A program made the position numbers and the translations under genes. Below the pieces are notes generated by a model. It was not told the origin of the DNA. It made no database searches and saw nothing but the letters and a program-made list of their open reading frames with translations. A DNA stretch of 64,000 nucleotides from assembly GCF_963678975.1 (NCBI RefSeq), contig NC_089277.1, forward strand, positions 27,044,672 through 27,108,671, in the 5' to 3' direction. Positions 1 to 13,900 of this stretch are shown one piece after another. The stretch comes from Dysidea avara. Taxonomy: Eukaryota; Porifera; Demospongiae; Dictyoceratida; Dysideidae. The stretch's first letter is position 1. Each line of letters opens with the position of its first letter.

Positions 1-528
1 TTTACAACTGTGTTTTGGTAAAGTCAGAGTGCTTGTTCCTGAACTTAAAATTTTGTAACAAACCATATTTTACTCAGTGCTCTGGCAAGCTTTAAGTTGA
101 TATCCATAATGGGCCTTTGATTTTTGTGACAGGCCAATCACATTATGTCCATTATCTATTATTTGTTACATCCATACTCTATACATCGTCAGTCTCATAT
201 ACATTACTATTATTAGACTGTTGAAAAATGTTTATAATTTTATGGATTAAAAATTTAATGCTAAAATTACCAGTACTTGATGTGTTAATCTTCTAGGAAA
301 ACAAAGTGGCCCAGAAGTACAGAGAAAACCTCTCAATATCCAATGTCTCACCATGCATGCAGTCAGAATTATTGCCTTGTGCAAAGTAGCTAGCTATCTA
401 GTTTCTTGTTGACACTAAAGATAGACAGATATGTATACAGCTTACTTAACAGAATATCTTATACAAATCACTATCAACTATTAGTGAGTTCACACAACAT
501 AATCTAGTCATGTTTTGTAATAGTGCAC

Positions 529-920
529 TTATTGCAATTGTTTAATCCAGAAGTGTATTGATTGGCATTCAAATTTCAGGGTTTTTTGATTTGTGTCAAC
601 ATCAATAGTGAAGGGGTGGTAGGCATGATTAGACATGTCATCCCAAACTTGTTTGCCATTGATTCCAACACCCAATTTGTTAGTACCTGATGCAGGATTA
701 GAAAAAGCAATTGTGACTTGCACTAACCAGAGCATCCAGAAAGTGACTAATCTTCTTCATAACTCAAAATTTTTTCAGTGTAATCATTGCCACCAATTGT
801 ACTTGGCCAACTGAATTCATTTGCAACACGACCACTATCATACCAGACTGTTTTATATTTCATTTCAATCCCAGATGAGTTTTGAATCTCCATCAGAACA
901 TTGTGGGACTTCACCATCTT
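529..920 (-). pseudogene. Decayed small protein of unknown family
   Basis: Two minus-strand reading frames continue one another in sense but not in frame. The first runs from an ATG at 915-917 to a TAG at 747-749. A frame change some 25 bases later lets a second stretch run on to 529. Both are rich in Gly, Asn, Ser and Trp with alternating hydrophobic residues, as in a small beta-rich soluble protein, and about 120 residues remain. An AG just before the ATG could be an old splice acceptor. I do not recognise the family with confidence and assign no function. The stop plus the frameshift make a pseudogene the simplest reading; a missed intron is the alternative. Confidence 0.4.
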
Positions 921-2826
921 TGTTTGCTAGCCTCAGATAAAAACACCAACTGAGAGAGAAGGACAATAACATTAATTTTGATAAGTACATGTGGCTAGGT
1001 TTCAGCTTTTATCTCCAAAATGCAGGATATGACATCACCACTGATGTTCTTATTCAGATGGTTTAATATGTTTATAGCTACATTGTTAGTTTTTGGCATT
1101 ACAAAATGAACACAAGCCATCTATGTAGTTACAGTGTGTATGAACTGGATTGTTTTCTGTGCTGTGTTCATCACTATGGCATCTAGTACCTATAGAGATG
1201 GACTATGCGAACATCCATGAGGGAGGGCCATTCATTTTTTGTATTGATGGTGTAATTTATTCACACATGCACATTCACGCACATTTGTATAGTACTATAA
1301 CTATTTTATGTGTCCCGGCTCTGCATGTAGCTTGCAATATGGAGTATTGAGTGTACGTGCATGTACATAATTGGTTAGTTTCTGATATAGCTCATGCTGC
1401 CATGAATTAATGACAACACAATTGTATGTGTGTGTTTTACAGCATGTATTATTGGTACCCTCACAGTTGTAACTGAAGTTTTAGTTTTATAAATAGTATT
1501 ATGCTAGTTCATAAAACAAACTCTTTCTTTGGTATGAGCTATTGGTGTACAGTGTCAGTCACAACTACGTAAACCATAGCATATAGTGACTCAATTTCCC
1601 TTAGGCATATTAAACAAAAACAGGAATTATGAAATATGATGATACTTTGTGTAGTGTGTATACCAGAATAATCCCTTTATGCATAGTAGATTATGTACAA
1701 TTTTTTTTAAAAACATCTTGACAATATGCATATACAGTATCAGTATCATCAGTATGGTACCACAACAATTGACAAGAAATTACAATGAAGGAAACACTTG
1801 CACCTAGTGGTAATCCATGTTACATATTATTACCTGTCACATCATTTTATTATCATTTTGTAAAGAAGTGCTTCAAGAAATCTGCTGCATACTGTATCTT
1901 ATATACATGTTGTTTGCATAACAAATTGCAGTGATAAGAAACAGTGAAACAAGAAGTATGGATGCTGGTAGCTATTACAACAGAGCTATGTAGGAAAATC
2001 CATACGTTGTCAAGTTTTTTTTATTAAATGCTATCCCACTAGGGACCTTTAAGAATGTCATCACCATCTGTTCAAAGCCAAAGTAGAAAATTTTCCATAT
2101 AGCTATGTTGTGATAGCTACTTGTTTTATGACTTTTTATCACTGGAACTTTACTTCATCATTGTTAAATAATACTCTTAAAATTTGTTATTTTTTTAACC
2201 TACTGTAGTTGGCTGTGTCTGCTTTATTTGCTCATCTCAAGTAAGCTACGCAAGTGGTGTGGTTGCCATATCTTGTTTTCCGCACCAATTTTTCAACTAT
2301 ATCATTAAAGGATGTAGTTTCCCTTATCTGATCATTTAAGGAAATGGTGATGTGTTCCAACCATTTGGTTGTTTTGTAAGCATTTTATAAGTGTGGCCAC
2401 AGGTATCTACAGTCGCAGTAGTGTTAGTGCTTCAAATAGATTTGTAACATGATGCTCTCCTCCACAGAATGCCTCAGTATGCGGTATATGGTTTACATGC
2501 ATGAAGAGTAAATTAATAAGATGATCATGATCAGCATATATAATAAAAGAAAAGACAAAGCACAGAGGGCACTCATTGGGACCCAACAGCACATGCCAGT
2601 CATGAGTTCAATAGACTCTACTACAGCATTAAAATGGTGGCTGTATAATGCATCATTTTAATAGTCTTGCAAATGTGGTCAGTGAGTAAACAGGTAGGTT
2701 GGCTGGTGAGCAGGGAGGCAGGGAGACCAAAAATTGGGTTTTTAAAATTTAAATAATTTCTGCAGTTTCTGTAAGTTTTCCTTGTTTTGGACACTGGATT
2801 TGATACTAGGTACACTGAGACTATAA
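921..2826. other. Non-coding stretch, no gene seen
   Basis: AT-rich sequence with only short chance open frames. No exon-like block with matching splice sites, RNA gene or clear transposon end was recognised. Confidence 0.5.
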
Positions 2827-3077
2827 TGTGACTGGGCCTGCAAAAATAGGGCATGTGGGCACAAACTACATCCTGTCACACAACAGGACATATCTCAGTA
2901 CTGAAATAAAATATTTCCATTCTGCAACTTTTATTATAAAGCCAATTGAGTGCTGAATATCTGCTTTAACGTTCAAAGTCATAGCATAATGGCACAAAAA
3001 GTTATGGACAATAAATGTTTGAAAAAGTAGGCAATTTTTATGTGCCCACATGCCCTATTTTTGCAGGCCCAGTCACA
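2827..3077. mobile_element. MITE, family A copy 1
   Basis: A 251-base element with terminal inverted repeats of about 37 bases, starting TGTGACTGGGCCTGC and ending GCAGGCCCAGTCACA. It has no coding capacity. The interior carries the family marks: a block on CATATCTCAGTACTG and one on GAAAAAGTAGGCAA. Four more copies lie in the window at 3223, 5444, 23837 and 60988. It resembles non-autonomous Tc1/mariner-like elements; the superfamily is inferred. Confidence 0.8.
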
Positions 3078-3222
3078 TATTATTAACACATGTACATTTT
3101 TAATATTTCTATAATGAAATTCAATGGCAGCATTTTGGCAGGAGCCATTCATTTTAGGGTGGAACCCTACTAAATACTAATAGTGTACTGTTAGTACAGT
3201 GCAAATAAGTGAAATCATCATA

Positions 3223-3467
3223 TGTGACCGGGCATGTGAAAATAGGGCATGTGGGCACAAACTACACCTTGCTACATACCATCTTATATCTCAGTACTGG
3301 GATAGAATATGTTCATTCTGTAACTTGTATTTTGATGCCAACTAAATGTTCAGTAAGTGCTGAAAGTATCATCGCAAAGATATAATTGAATACAAGGTTA
3401 CGACACATCAAAGTTTGGAAAAGTAGGCAATTTTTATGTGCCCACATGCCCTATTTTTGCAGGCACA
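3223..3467. mobile_element. MITE, family A copy 2
   Basis: Same family as 2827-3077, 145 bases further on and in the same orientation. The right end is shortened and lacks the CCCAGT part of the inverted repeat. TA lies on both sides of the TGTGAC and GCACA ends. Confidence 0.75.
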
Positions 3468-4891
3468 TATGTACAGTGTGTAAATAGTTTGGAAAATCAG
3501 TCTTAATGTCACATTTGTTGACTCAATATTTATACCCAAGGCATTTTAAGCTTCCGTGCAGTAATTATAGAATTAGAATTAGTACCTTAATTGAATTACC
3601 ATAAATTCTGTCAAATATTCCAACAGGTGCATATTGATAAGCAGCATCATTTCCTTAAGGGTAGCACAATGAATTGTGAAATTATATTTCCTACCTGACA
3701 TTAAGGCCTGATTTTCCAAAACCATGTCTATACATTGCATATGCTATCCTATATTGTCACCAAGAGGAGGCTTCAATCATACTTAAACAAAATCAACCAA
3801 TAATAATAGGCTATAATATACGGTATTTATAGCCATACAAGTAGTGTAGATATAAAGATGCGCAGTATATGGTTAGCTGAGTTGGTGAAAAATCTGTACA
3901 CCACTTCAGCTAGTGTAGCTACTGGATTACCAAAAACCTAAATTCTTATAAACTAAATTGAGAGTACCTCAAGTTCACAGTACATGTGGCAAACTTAAAC
4001 ATTTAAATTTAATGCATCTTTCAAATTTTAGCAAAACTGTTTGTATAAAGATGATAATGGCTAGCTGAAGTACAAACTGAAATACCATCATTGATGACAT
4101 ACAGTGCAATTTCATAGGCAGTGGAAATGGTGGGGGTCATGGCCTTTCTTTTTATTGGTCAATTCTATTGTAACAAACATTAATATATTTTAATAGAGCA
4201 GTCAACCGCCCTAGTAGAACGGTCACATTTGTTTTTTAACACTTAGTCTATTAGCTATAAGCACACAACAAAAAGATCTAAAATGCTACCCCAGAGCATG
4301 ACTCCCAGCTGAATGGCATCCATGTCTGTTGCATAGTTCAAACTCTGCTTTTTAACATTTTAATTATTTACAATGTTGTCCCTACCCCACTCCTTGGCCA
4401 CCTGAAATATCTCATGCAATCATGTAACAACAGTCAAGCTGTATAAAAAGGGTGCATGCAGCCTTCAAAAATCCTGGGTGAAAAGTTGTGAAATCAAAGG
4501 TGATGATGTTTATTTTTTATGAATTTTACTGTATAGGTGTTGATATTAATACTGTTGCATGTGCTTAATACAATGTATTATTCAACTGTCTTTATTCAGA
4601 AAGATGACAAAAGCAGTCAGCAATTGCAACAATGTCAAAACTACATAACATATTTTATAGTATGTGTAAAACCAGAGAAGCTTTGGTTTGGTTTGTATTT
4701 GGTGGAGCTGTCAAATAACAAATAATTGGTGTTTGCTGCTGTGAAGCATTTTCCACATATAGAATTGAAATTTCAGCCAGTAAACTTGTAGTACAGTTGT
4801 CATGTTTGCAGAACATATAGTGTCGTACAGATGATACAGTAAGATACAGTGTAGCTGGCACTACTTTATCCATTGGATCAATGCCATTTTT

Positions 4892-5047
4892 CTTTCATCG
4901 CTATCTTGCAATATTTGATAGTCCGGAAGATGTGAAATAGAATTGTATGGTTACATTATTGTACATGTACTTTCATCGCTATCTTGCAATATTTGATCAT
5001 CCGGAAGATGTGAAATAGAATTGTATGGTTACATTATTGTACATGTA
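4892..5047. repeat. Two-copy 78-base tandem duplication
   Basis: The 78 bases beginning CTTTCATCGCTATCTTGC occur twice head to tail (4892-4969 and 4970-5047). They differ at only about two positions near GATAGTCC versus GATCATCC. The near identity suggests a recent duplication. No coding function was seen. Confidence 0.9.
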
Positions 5048-5443
5048 TTTTCCTACAGAAATTCCCTGCAAGTAAAAGGTTGTACCATAGTTATTAATTT
5101 TATACACAGCTTGTCATGATGCACAGCCAGAATAGTCTTCCATCATCTTCAGCAATTGACAGTTATGCAGCTTCTGTGTCAGTAGAAGAAATCAGAATGA
5201 CAATAATGCTCTTTCCTCTTCAGCTGTATGCCATCATTATTTATTGCTTGTTATACAATCACCACCACCGTCAATTTTTAGGGAGCTGCACTAAATTTTA
5301 ATTGTTTGATTATAGGTCATGTGAATGCACTATTTCATGATCAAGTGTTAAGGTAAATGCATTAGCCATGCATAGAAACATAGCAAAAAGGTAACTATTA
5401 GGGGTTAGAGTTCCTTAGCAGCTAGAGCATACAAGAGTGTATT

Positions 5444-5694
5444 TGTGACTGGGCCTGAGAATACAGGGCATGTGGGCACAAACTACATCCCATCACTTTA
5501 CAGGTCATATCTCAGTACTGGAATGGAATATTTGCATTCTGTAACTTGCATCCTAATGCCAACTAAATGCTTACTAAGAGCTGAACATCGCATTGCCATA
5601 GCAATATGGTACAAAAAGTTATGAGTGATGAAAGTTTGAAAAAGTAGGCAAAAATCATGTGCCCACATGCCCGATTTTTGCAGGCCCAGTCACA
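5444..5694. mobile_element. MITE, family A copy 3
   Basis: A full-length 251-base copy with both TGTGACTGGGCCTG-type ends. The open frame crossing it on the minus strand is not a gene. Confidence 0.8.
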
Positions 5695-7906
5695 TTTATA
5701 GGGGGTATCCTGGGGTTCCGGAAACCCCCACTGAAAATTTAACTTGTAGGCTTGCATCAGAAACACCAAACTGTTTGTATGGCAACACAATATACAGAAT
5801 AAATGGGAACACAGAGTATTAGCTATACAGTATAATGGGAACTTTTGATTCCTCAAAAGTGGATTAACAGAGAACAAAGGCGTATGTACGGAATTCCTAA
5901 AAATTGACATACTCTATAGAGCAGCCAGATTTATTCTACAATAGAGTAGTCAAAACTACTCTAACAGAACATTCACAGGTATTAAAGAAATTGTGTAACT
6001 AAGGAAAACTTGAAGATTTAGTACATAGCTAAATCTCAAATTTATTGGATAATTGGATCACTATACAATACCTGACCAGCCTGGTGAGCCATAAACCATA
6101 ATGACATTTAGGACTTACAGTAAAGCATGCATGTATAAGGTTATCAATGAAATCATGAATCTAGTATAGGCTATAGCTTTGAAGTATTAAGCAGCTTTTA
6201 AGACTTCATAAGCATCTATACTAAGGCCAAAATTACCGGCAAAAATCAACAGCAAGACACTACATGAGATAATCAGTATGTGTTGCTTCCCACCAACAAA
6301 GAGGATCTGTTCTCACTCCCCAATAGCCGGAATGTTTATGCCCCTCCAGCTACTTACCAGCTCCTGGATCCGCCTCTGTCTACCACCTACCATTTACCTT
6401 CTGAGACTCAGGAATCATGCACATGCATGCATCATGGCAATGAGCTTTATCACTAAAGTCCCCCTTCCCATCATTTGCCATGCACTGTTCTCGCTAGACT
6501 GCACAGCCCCAGTATTAGCTAGTCAACAATGATGATATCAGTAGCTCTGCTAAAACTGTTGCACAATTGAAACAACTGCACATGCGCTCCGGCACAGTAG
6601 TCAATACACACATGCAAATGAGAGAGAAATCCCGTTTACCAGGCTACCTACCGGTTGAAGGGAATTATTACGTTCTGTCGTCAGCTGACTCACACTACGG
6701 CTATCATACGTATGAGTATCTATACATAGCTCCCTCCTGTCCCTAGTTAGCGATTCCGGAATTCCGTAAATTTTGCATAAAATTTTCTCCGTGAATCTTC
6801 CATTGGAGAGTTGGCACAATCAATTCGCTGCCGTACGAGTGATTGATCAAACAATTGGATCATTTTTAGGGTTTCTGGGGGCAAGGAATACGATGGTGCA
6901 GTTAGTTTTCTGCTACAAATATGTCTGTGTGTAGTTTTATGCCAATTATAAGATTATTTTGCAATATAGCCACCATAATGTAATGTTCTCTTTGCAAGAA
7001 ACGACCTAGCACATGTTAGTTACACCAAAGTGAGCATTTTTGTACATGTAGTTTTCAATATTACTATGCTAAAAGTTAGCAAATTTGCACCACAAATAGC
7101 TCATCTCTTTGATGCACCATTTTGGTAGCTGTCAAGGAGCTGTACATTAAGAGAAAAAATAATCATATAAGCAGCTATAAATCAACAGTACACCTCCTTG
7201 CTTTGCATGCACATTGTATTTTTGAGTGGAGGTGACTGCTACAGAGTGGTTGAACTTCACCATGTGTATGCTGCTTTGCCTTCCGCAAGATCCTAAATGC
7301 ATACAACTATTTAGTGGCTTTCTATGGAGGTGACCTTTATTCAGAGGGTCTTACAAGTAAGGTTACACTGTGGTCCATGTATTAAGGTATTGATAACAGA
7401 AAACAGAAGTTCAAAATGTTATTGCAAAGCTCAGTTATAAGCATTCATTCAATTGTGCCATTTTTGGGACTATTTTCGATGGAAAGATACGGAGAAAATT
7501 TTGCCTATTTTCCAGGACAAAACTGCTTATAACTCCACCATCCTATGATGGATTTTTAAAAACTAAGTGTTTATGAGATCCTTAGGGAGTACTGCACAAG
7601 GTTATGCTAAATAAAAACTATTTCCATTAATTTTAAAATTCTTCCGGAATCGCTACCCTAGTTTTATCGTAGTCATTCTGCATAAACCGTAGAGCTCCAA
7701 TGTCACTAGACTAGTATGCGATTTTCATGATTAAGAATACGGAAACATAACGATAAACCGTTTTGATTGGCTAGAATCCAAGACAGCACGTTGCCAAGTA
7801 ACAAGCGAAACCTAGAGAAGAGCCTTGCTTTGTTTCGAGCGAAAAGTCAGTGGAAAGTTGTTTCTGTGGTAGTGTACGAATTGGAATACTCTTCCTACTA
7901 CCTGGA
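5695..7906. other. Intergenic region upstream of the lipase gene
   Basis: No gene was recognised. It holds scattered TCTATTAGA-type motifs (near 5925-5975). About 140 bases before the lipase start codon is an ATTGG (inverted CCAAT, 7765-7769) that could belong to a promoter. No TATA box was clear. Confidence 0.4.
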
Positions 7907-10900
7907 ATGCCTGCTCTCAAAGCGTTTGGCATAAAATGGAAAGTTGGAAGCGACGACTTCGTGTTTCCGTACATAGGCTCGGTTATCCTGAGACTGTTTT
8001 GGTAAGTATTGTGTTCGCTGCAACTTATGTAATGGTGTTTGTTTTACTCTGTACATTAAGTATGCTTTTGTGTCAAAGAACCAGTGGCTTCGTGAGAGCA
8101 TTCACTTTTTGTTGAAGACAGCTGGTTGTTGGTGTCACACAGGAGCAAATATTATAAATTAAAGTCCAAAATGTTTTAGGTAATGGTAGAAGTATTTAGA
8201 TAAGGCCACTCCAATTGGTAATTATGTTTCTGGTCCACCGCCCACATCCTTTTTAGAGAATGTAAAATTTCAGAAAAACATGGGGAAAATGCCCACATCA
8301 GCTTTTTGATAAACCTGAATTTCAGAAACAAATATTGGGCTGCAACAAGTATGCTAAATCTAAATATCTAAGTGACATAATTCATATTTTATCAGTGAAA
8401 ACCTGCAAGAAATGGACATTGTGCATAGAACCATAGAACCATAGATACTGTAATATACGTAAACATGGATTGGAAACACGCATTAAAATATTTCGTCTAT
8501 CCTTGTTACGGTGTGCTAGTTGTCAAAATGTTGGTAGGCTGTTCACAGGCAGTTATTTAGTAGTGTAGACATTTCTTTTACTTTGTCAGTGTGTTGCGTT
8601 ATGTACTGAACAAGAATACAGGTGTGCGGGCAGGTGTGTGGTGATGTTGGAGGGAATACCATTGGTGACAGGTGGATAGTGGCAGGTGAGCATTAGTAAA
8701 TATTTCAGCAGCGTAGCTTTTAGCCAACTTTTTATGGCTTCATTTGCACTACCCATGAAATGCTTGGCACGTTACCACAAAGCTTTAACTACAGTTATAC
8801 TTTGCGTGGGCAAAATAATTACTAAACTTAGAGCCTATTTTGGCTTAGTTTTATCGAAGTAGTGGAACTATACAGTAAAGTAACAATACCTAAGTAACCT
8901 AATAACATTCTACCTGTTACTAGTGGTGCAGGCAACAGATTAGAAACGATGCTGAGGTTACAGTTTCTTCAGCGAAATTACAAAACTGTTCCGAAGCATC
9001 ATATTCCTCTTAAACAATGAGAATTTTGTATCCCTACTGTTTGCTAGGAGTCAGTGTGTCTAACCAGTCCAACCTCCAGTTAGTATAGGTGGTAATTAAT
9101 CCAGCTGTAAACAACAGACATTGTGTGGTAGCATACAAGAATGCGAAACGCTCCAGCTGTACTAACCATAATTTTCGCACACCGTAATGGGGATAGGGCA
9201 CAGTTATTGTATTTATTTCTATGCGCGTTTCCAGTCCACGTTTATGTATATTATCTATGATAGAACAGATCAATATACTCTAATAGAACAGTCAATAGAT
9301 CATAAAAGTACTCTAATTGAGCAGTCGCTTCATTGTTGCTTTGTTGCTGAATTCCACCCACCCACCCGCTCTTTAACTGATTTTCAAAGTACCAGAAACA
9401 TAATTACCAATTGGAGTGGCTTAAGTGAATTATTTGGATATCCGAAATACATGCATTCATGCCTACATTGGTCCACAATGTTATAATAAAATAGTATATA
9501 AAAGCAAATGATGGCTACCATGTGACATACACCTGTACTCAAAATACTCTAATATTCCAATTTTGATGGATAGAAAATTGGAGATCTACTGTATCTGTTA
9601 TTAGATGTGTGTAATGACGCTGCCTGTTCACGTCTCGAAACAAACCCAAAGAGTCACTCGCAAGCACTTGTTGCTAACTACCCATGTGATACTATATATT
9701 GCATACATACAGTATACTATAGGATACTAAATTATGTACTGGTTAAATGTCTGTTGTTACATGTGCTTAATTAAAACATGTGACAAGAATCCATTCCACA
9801 ATGCTTGTTTTTGTTTTCATCCAAAATTTCATTGTTAAAGTACCATATGAATTGTTTAAACACCACACCTTACATAGCAGCCACACTGGTTAGCATCAAA
9901 ATGATTGATTTTAAAACTAAGAGCTTGACATTGTTTTTGAGTGTCGAGTAGTAGCCAATGAATAGTCACCACATTGAACTTTTGAACCGGTTACCCAAGT
10001 AATTACAGTATCCTGATGTTATCAAGCCCCATTCCTCCTCCCCCTTGTAATACCTGTGTATTTATTGACATTGCTATATGCCAAGCTAGAAGAGAGTACT
10101 GGTATTATACACTTAAAAAACAAATGCTTGAGTACTTAATAGATAACACCACTCTATTGTATCAGCAAGGATGCTGCAAAGTCCAGTACAGTGATCTTGG
10201 TGCCTCTGGGCACAGCTGTAGTTTGCTCCCTGCCAGCTAGCAATGTAGAGCACTCAAGGAGTTTCCAAACTTCCAGCAGTAATTTCACATTCACCAATAG
10301 CTCCTGCTGAAAAACTCAAAGACTTATTTTAAAGGAGTGCATTTTAAAGGACCCAAGAGTACATACATGTAAGCAGTTGCATGTAAGTGTATTTTGAATT
10401 ATAAAGATACTTCCAGCTTACTATCAGTACAGAGGACAGTGTGTAAACAGCCCATTATTCCTCAACGAAGGGTAACTACTGTGTACCACATGACATGATA
10501 TTTTCAAGCGACAAATTTTTATAATGAAGGTATTTTATGTACACATGAAAGGCTCACAGTATATTGGAAGATAAAATTGTTGGAATTTAGTAAAAGCAAT
10601 GAAGATTTTGTCACTCAGAAAAAAATCTAGCTGTAAGGTTTACAATTTTTATGTCTCTTAAATTTCAGGATGTCTGTGATTTCAATCGCATTGGGAGTGT
10701 ATGAGAGCAGGAGCATTTGTGATGTGGAACATCTTCTACAAGCTTATCTAATTGTACTGATTGCAGTACACAGTGTGATGATTGCATTGGAACTAGTCAT
10801 TGCTTTTGTGAGCTCAAGGGGAACAATGTCAAATTCTTCACCACGCAAGTACCTCCATTATCTACTGTATGCTGAGATGCTGTTCTTTGCTTTTGAAGCA

Positions 10901-13900
10901 GCTTGGGACATGGTTGGAATATTTTGGGCTTTTGATCCTTCGCTGAGCTGTGAATCCACCAACTCTCTTTTGGCCTTAACACGGTTTCTGCTGATCTGGA
11001 ATTGCATCTTTGCTTTTCTCATCTCGACATACATGATTGTTCAGATTGTTAGTGGAAAATGTTGCAAGCCACCAAAGAGGATGAAAAACGAGGAGGTTAA
11101 GCCATCAACTAGTTTTGGTGGAAGAAGGCTTTCCCGTCTTAGTAGCGGATCCCTTACCAGGCATGCGCAAAGAAGAATGTGGCAGTGGCGACTACAATTG
11201 GTGTTTTGTTGTATGAAGTTACAAAAGTACCAGAACAGTATATTTACAGAAGTGTCCGTGGCATTGGCTGATGCATGCTCCAACCTCAGAGGCTATGTTC
11301 CCACTGATGTGGCTGCAGGTCTTGCTATTATCAGTTTAGAACACAATAGTGGTTTTGATAGGATAGAAGAAGTGAGTATATAGTATACTATATAGTGTAA
11401 TGTGAATAGTAACATTATATCTGTATACACAGATTGACTCTTGGAATGAATTAAACCAGGCTGAAGCAAGAAAGAAAGTGACCTTTGGATCAGCTGTAAG
11501 TTGTATGCTGCCACTACATGATCTCTAATGATTAATACGGTTTTCTGGATCTTTTATTAGAGTATTTTGTTGTTTGTTTGACTGTTCTATTAGAGTAGTT
11601 AAATAGAAAATGCATTATACAATCTTTTTATGCTACAGTATGTACCATTCTATCCATCAAATGTAACCTTTTCAGGCTACTAACAATCATATTAAAAAGG
11701 TAGTCCACTTCTTCCGCTATGCATTGGCAGCTTATGGCTGGAAGAGCTACTGTTCAGCAGCTGGTTGCTGGAAGGCCTGCTTTGTGTTCGGCAAGAGATG
11801 CAAATAGTAATGACTTGTGTAGCTAACTAGACAGTATGTGAACTCTATTATGTTTGTAGTTGCTGCAAAACACCTGATGAGGAAGAGTATCAAGGAGAGG
11901 GAGACTATCGTTGTGGATGGAATATGGTTTCTCTGAAAAAGCTGGCAAATCTCTCCAATTCTGACTTTGTGTTTGCCTCATTTAAGCCAGAGGTTTGTTG
12001 TATATTATATAATACAGTGCTTCCTTGATTATCCAAACACTTGGTTATCTGAATAGTAGAAATAACCACTCTATTAGAGTTTGTCTAAAATGTATGTTCT
12101 ATTAGAGTATTTGAACAGGGCCCTGCATACAAAAACTTTACTTATCCGAACTTTTTGATTATCTGAACATGTTTTGGTTCAATGGGGTCGGATAATCTAG
12201 GATACTGTACATCAATTATGGCTATACATGTAAATATGGTGGCAAATGCAAAAGATCACTCTAGCACATGTAGTTGTGCTGACCATGATGGCAAAGATAA
12301 CAAGTATATTCTTAAAATATTAGAATACATGTGGAATTACATCACACTATATTGCTATTTAATTATAAGTACAACATTACATTACACTGCATCTCCTCTA
12401 CTAAGTACATTACATAGGTTACAGCAATACATTCTACTTACAAAATCTACTGTACAGTTAGTTAATGTCAGGAGAGTAGCATTGAAGAGGCCTCAAAGCC
12501 CGCCCACTATGTATGTACACATTCCATCACGTATGGGTGGCACAGATGGATCTGGAGTATGGCGATAGTTATCATAACATAAAGTGTCCTCAGAAAGATC
12601 CAGTAAAGAATCTAAATCCATATTTTCATCATTTGGTGAAATAATCAAATGTCGGCAATTACGTCCAAGTGTTCAATACCTGGTAAGATCGGGGTCCTCC
12701 TTGGGATACAACCTTGCCTGAGTAGTTGTGATCAGGAATCCAGACCATCATTCCCTCCGTTTAATGGGGTTAAACTGTGAGCTGCATAACGCCTATCAAG
12801 TTCTGTTTCTGCATGTGTCTCAGTTGTTCTTCAGATAACTGCAGCTTATGATAGTCTGGAATTTTTGGCTTGAGATCCTGCGGTAAAATTGATAAGGTGG
12901 TTCTAATCTTTCTGTTCATGAGTAATTCTGCAGGACTATAGCCAGTGTTGGTAAGTAATTATTGTCCTTGTATTCACCACTGAGTATGTTCTATTAGAGA
13001 ATTTGTCCATTTTCCTCACTCAACAATTTTTACTTTGAAAGTCACATTTTGTTCTTTATAATAAGTAACCTACTGCCCTGTAGCTACTAGCAGTATCATG
13101 ACATGATGTGGGTGTTCTATTAGAATGAAGTTCAATTGGAGTACATACAGTGTTTCATAATGTCCAGATATTCTACTGATTAGAAGTGCTTGCCAAAAAC
13201 TGCAATAATAATTCCAACCTGCCATGTACACCAAGTGTGTATAGTGTACGTACAACACAGTACATGTGAGGAACTTTAAGGGGACATTACGCATGTATCT
13301 TTACTCAAATTGTACCGATTCCAACCATGGCCATTACAGATCTGGTATTTACATACTGGTTACTGATGTATTGATGCTCAGCTACATACCTTCACTGATA
13401 AACTTAGTCAAAATTCTGTATTCAAAAGGTTCAGGTACCAAAGAGAAAGGTTTCTTCAAAATTCAGTATATTATATAGTTATACAACGGCCACGAGTGCT
13501 CTGCCTGATATAAACGCACTAGCATGAGGGCCGTTGGGCCCGAAGGCAAGTGCGTTTATACAGGCAGAGCACGAGTGCACGTTGTATAACTGTTATGTAC
13601 CACTCACCTAATAGGTGGGGAGAGTCTCACAAGACAGCTGTAACACTTATAAAGGCCAGGTTTCTAACATCGATTGTGGGTAACCAAGCCTGACGTTGCG
13701 ATGACGTTCCCCCTGCAGTACTGCAGCCACCTGAGATATTGAAAGCTAGTACGCTATGGGTTATATCACAAACCTGCATTCGTTGTTCGACTCTCATCAT
13801 GTAGTGCTCAGCATGCCAGCGTGATCACTCAATCGCCATATAGACTAAGCGCCAGACTAATCGCCATAGTGATTCTCTCGAGCAAAAAAAAGTAGCTAAA

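Noticed and set aside
5563-5910. Minus-strand 115-codon frame as a gene
   Set aside because: It crosses the inverted repeat of MITE family A and unrelated flank; no family signal.
10670-11383. Starting the lipase at the ATG in exon 2
   Set aside because: That ATG follows directly on a TTTCAG acceptor. A phase-matched upstream exon at 7907 supplies the conserved N-terminus.
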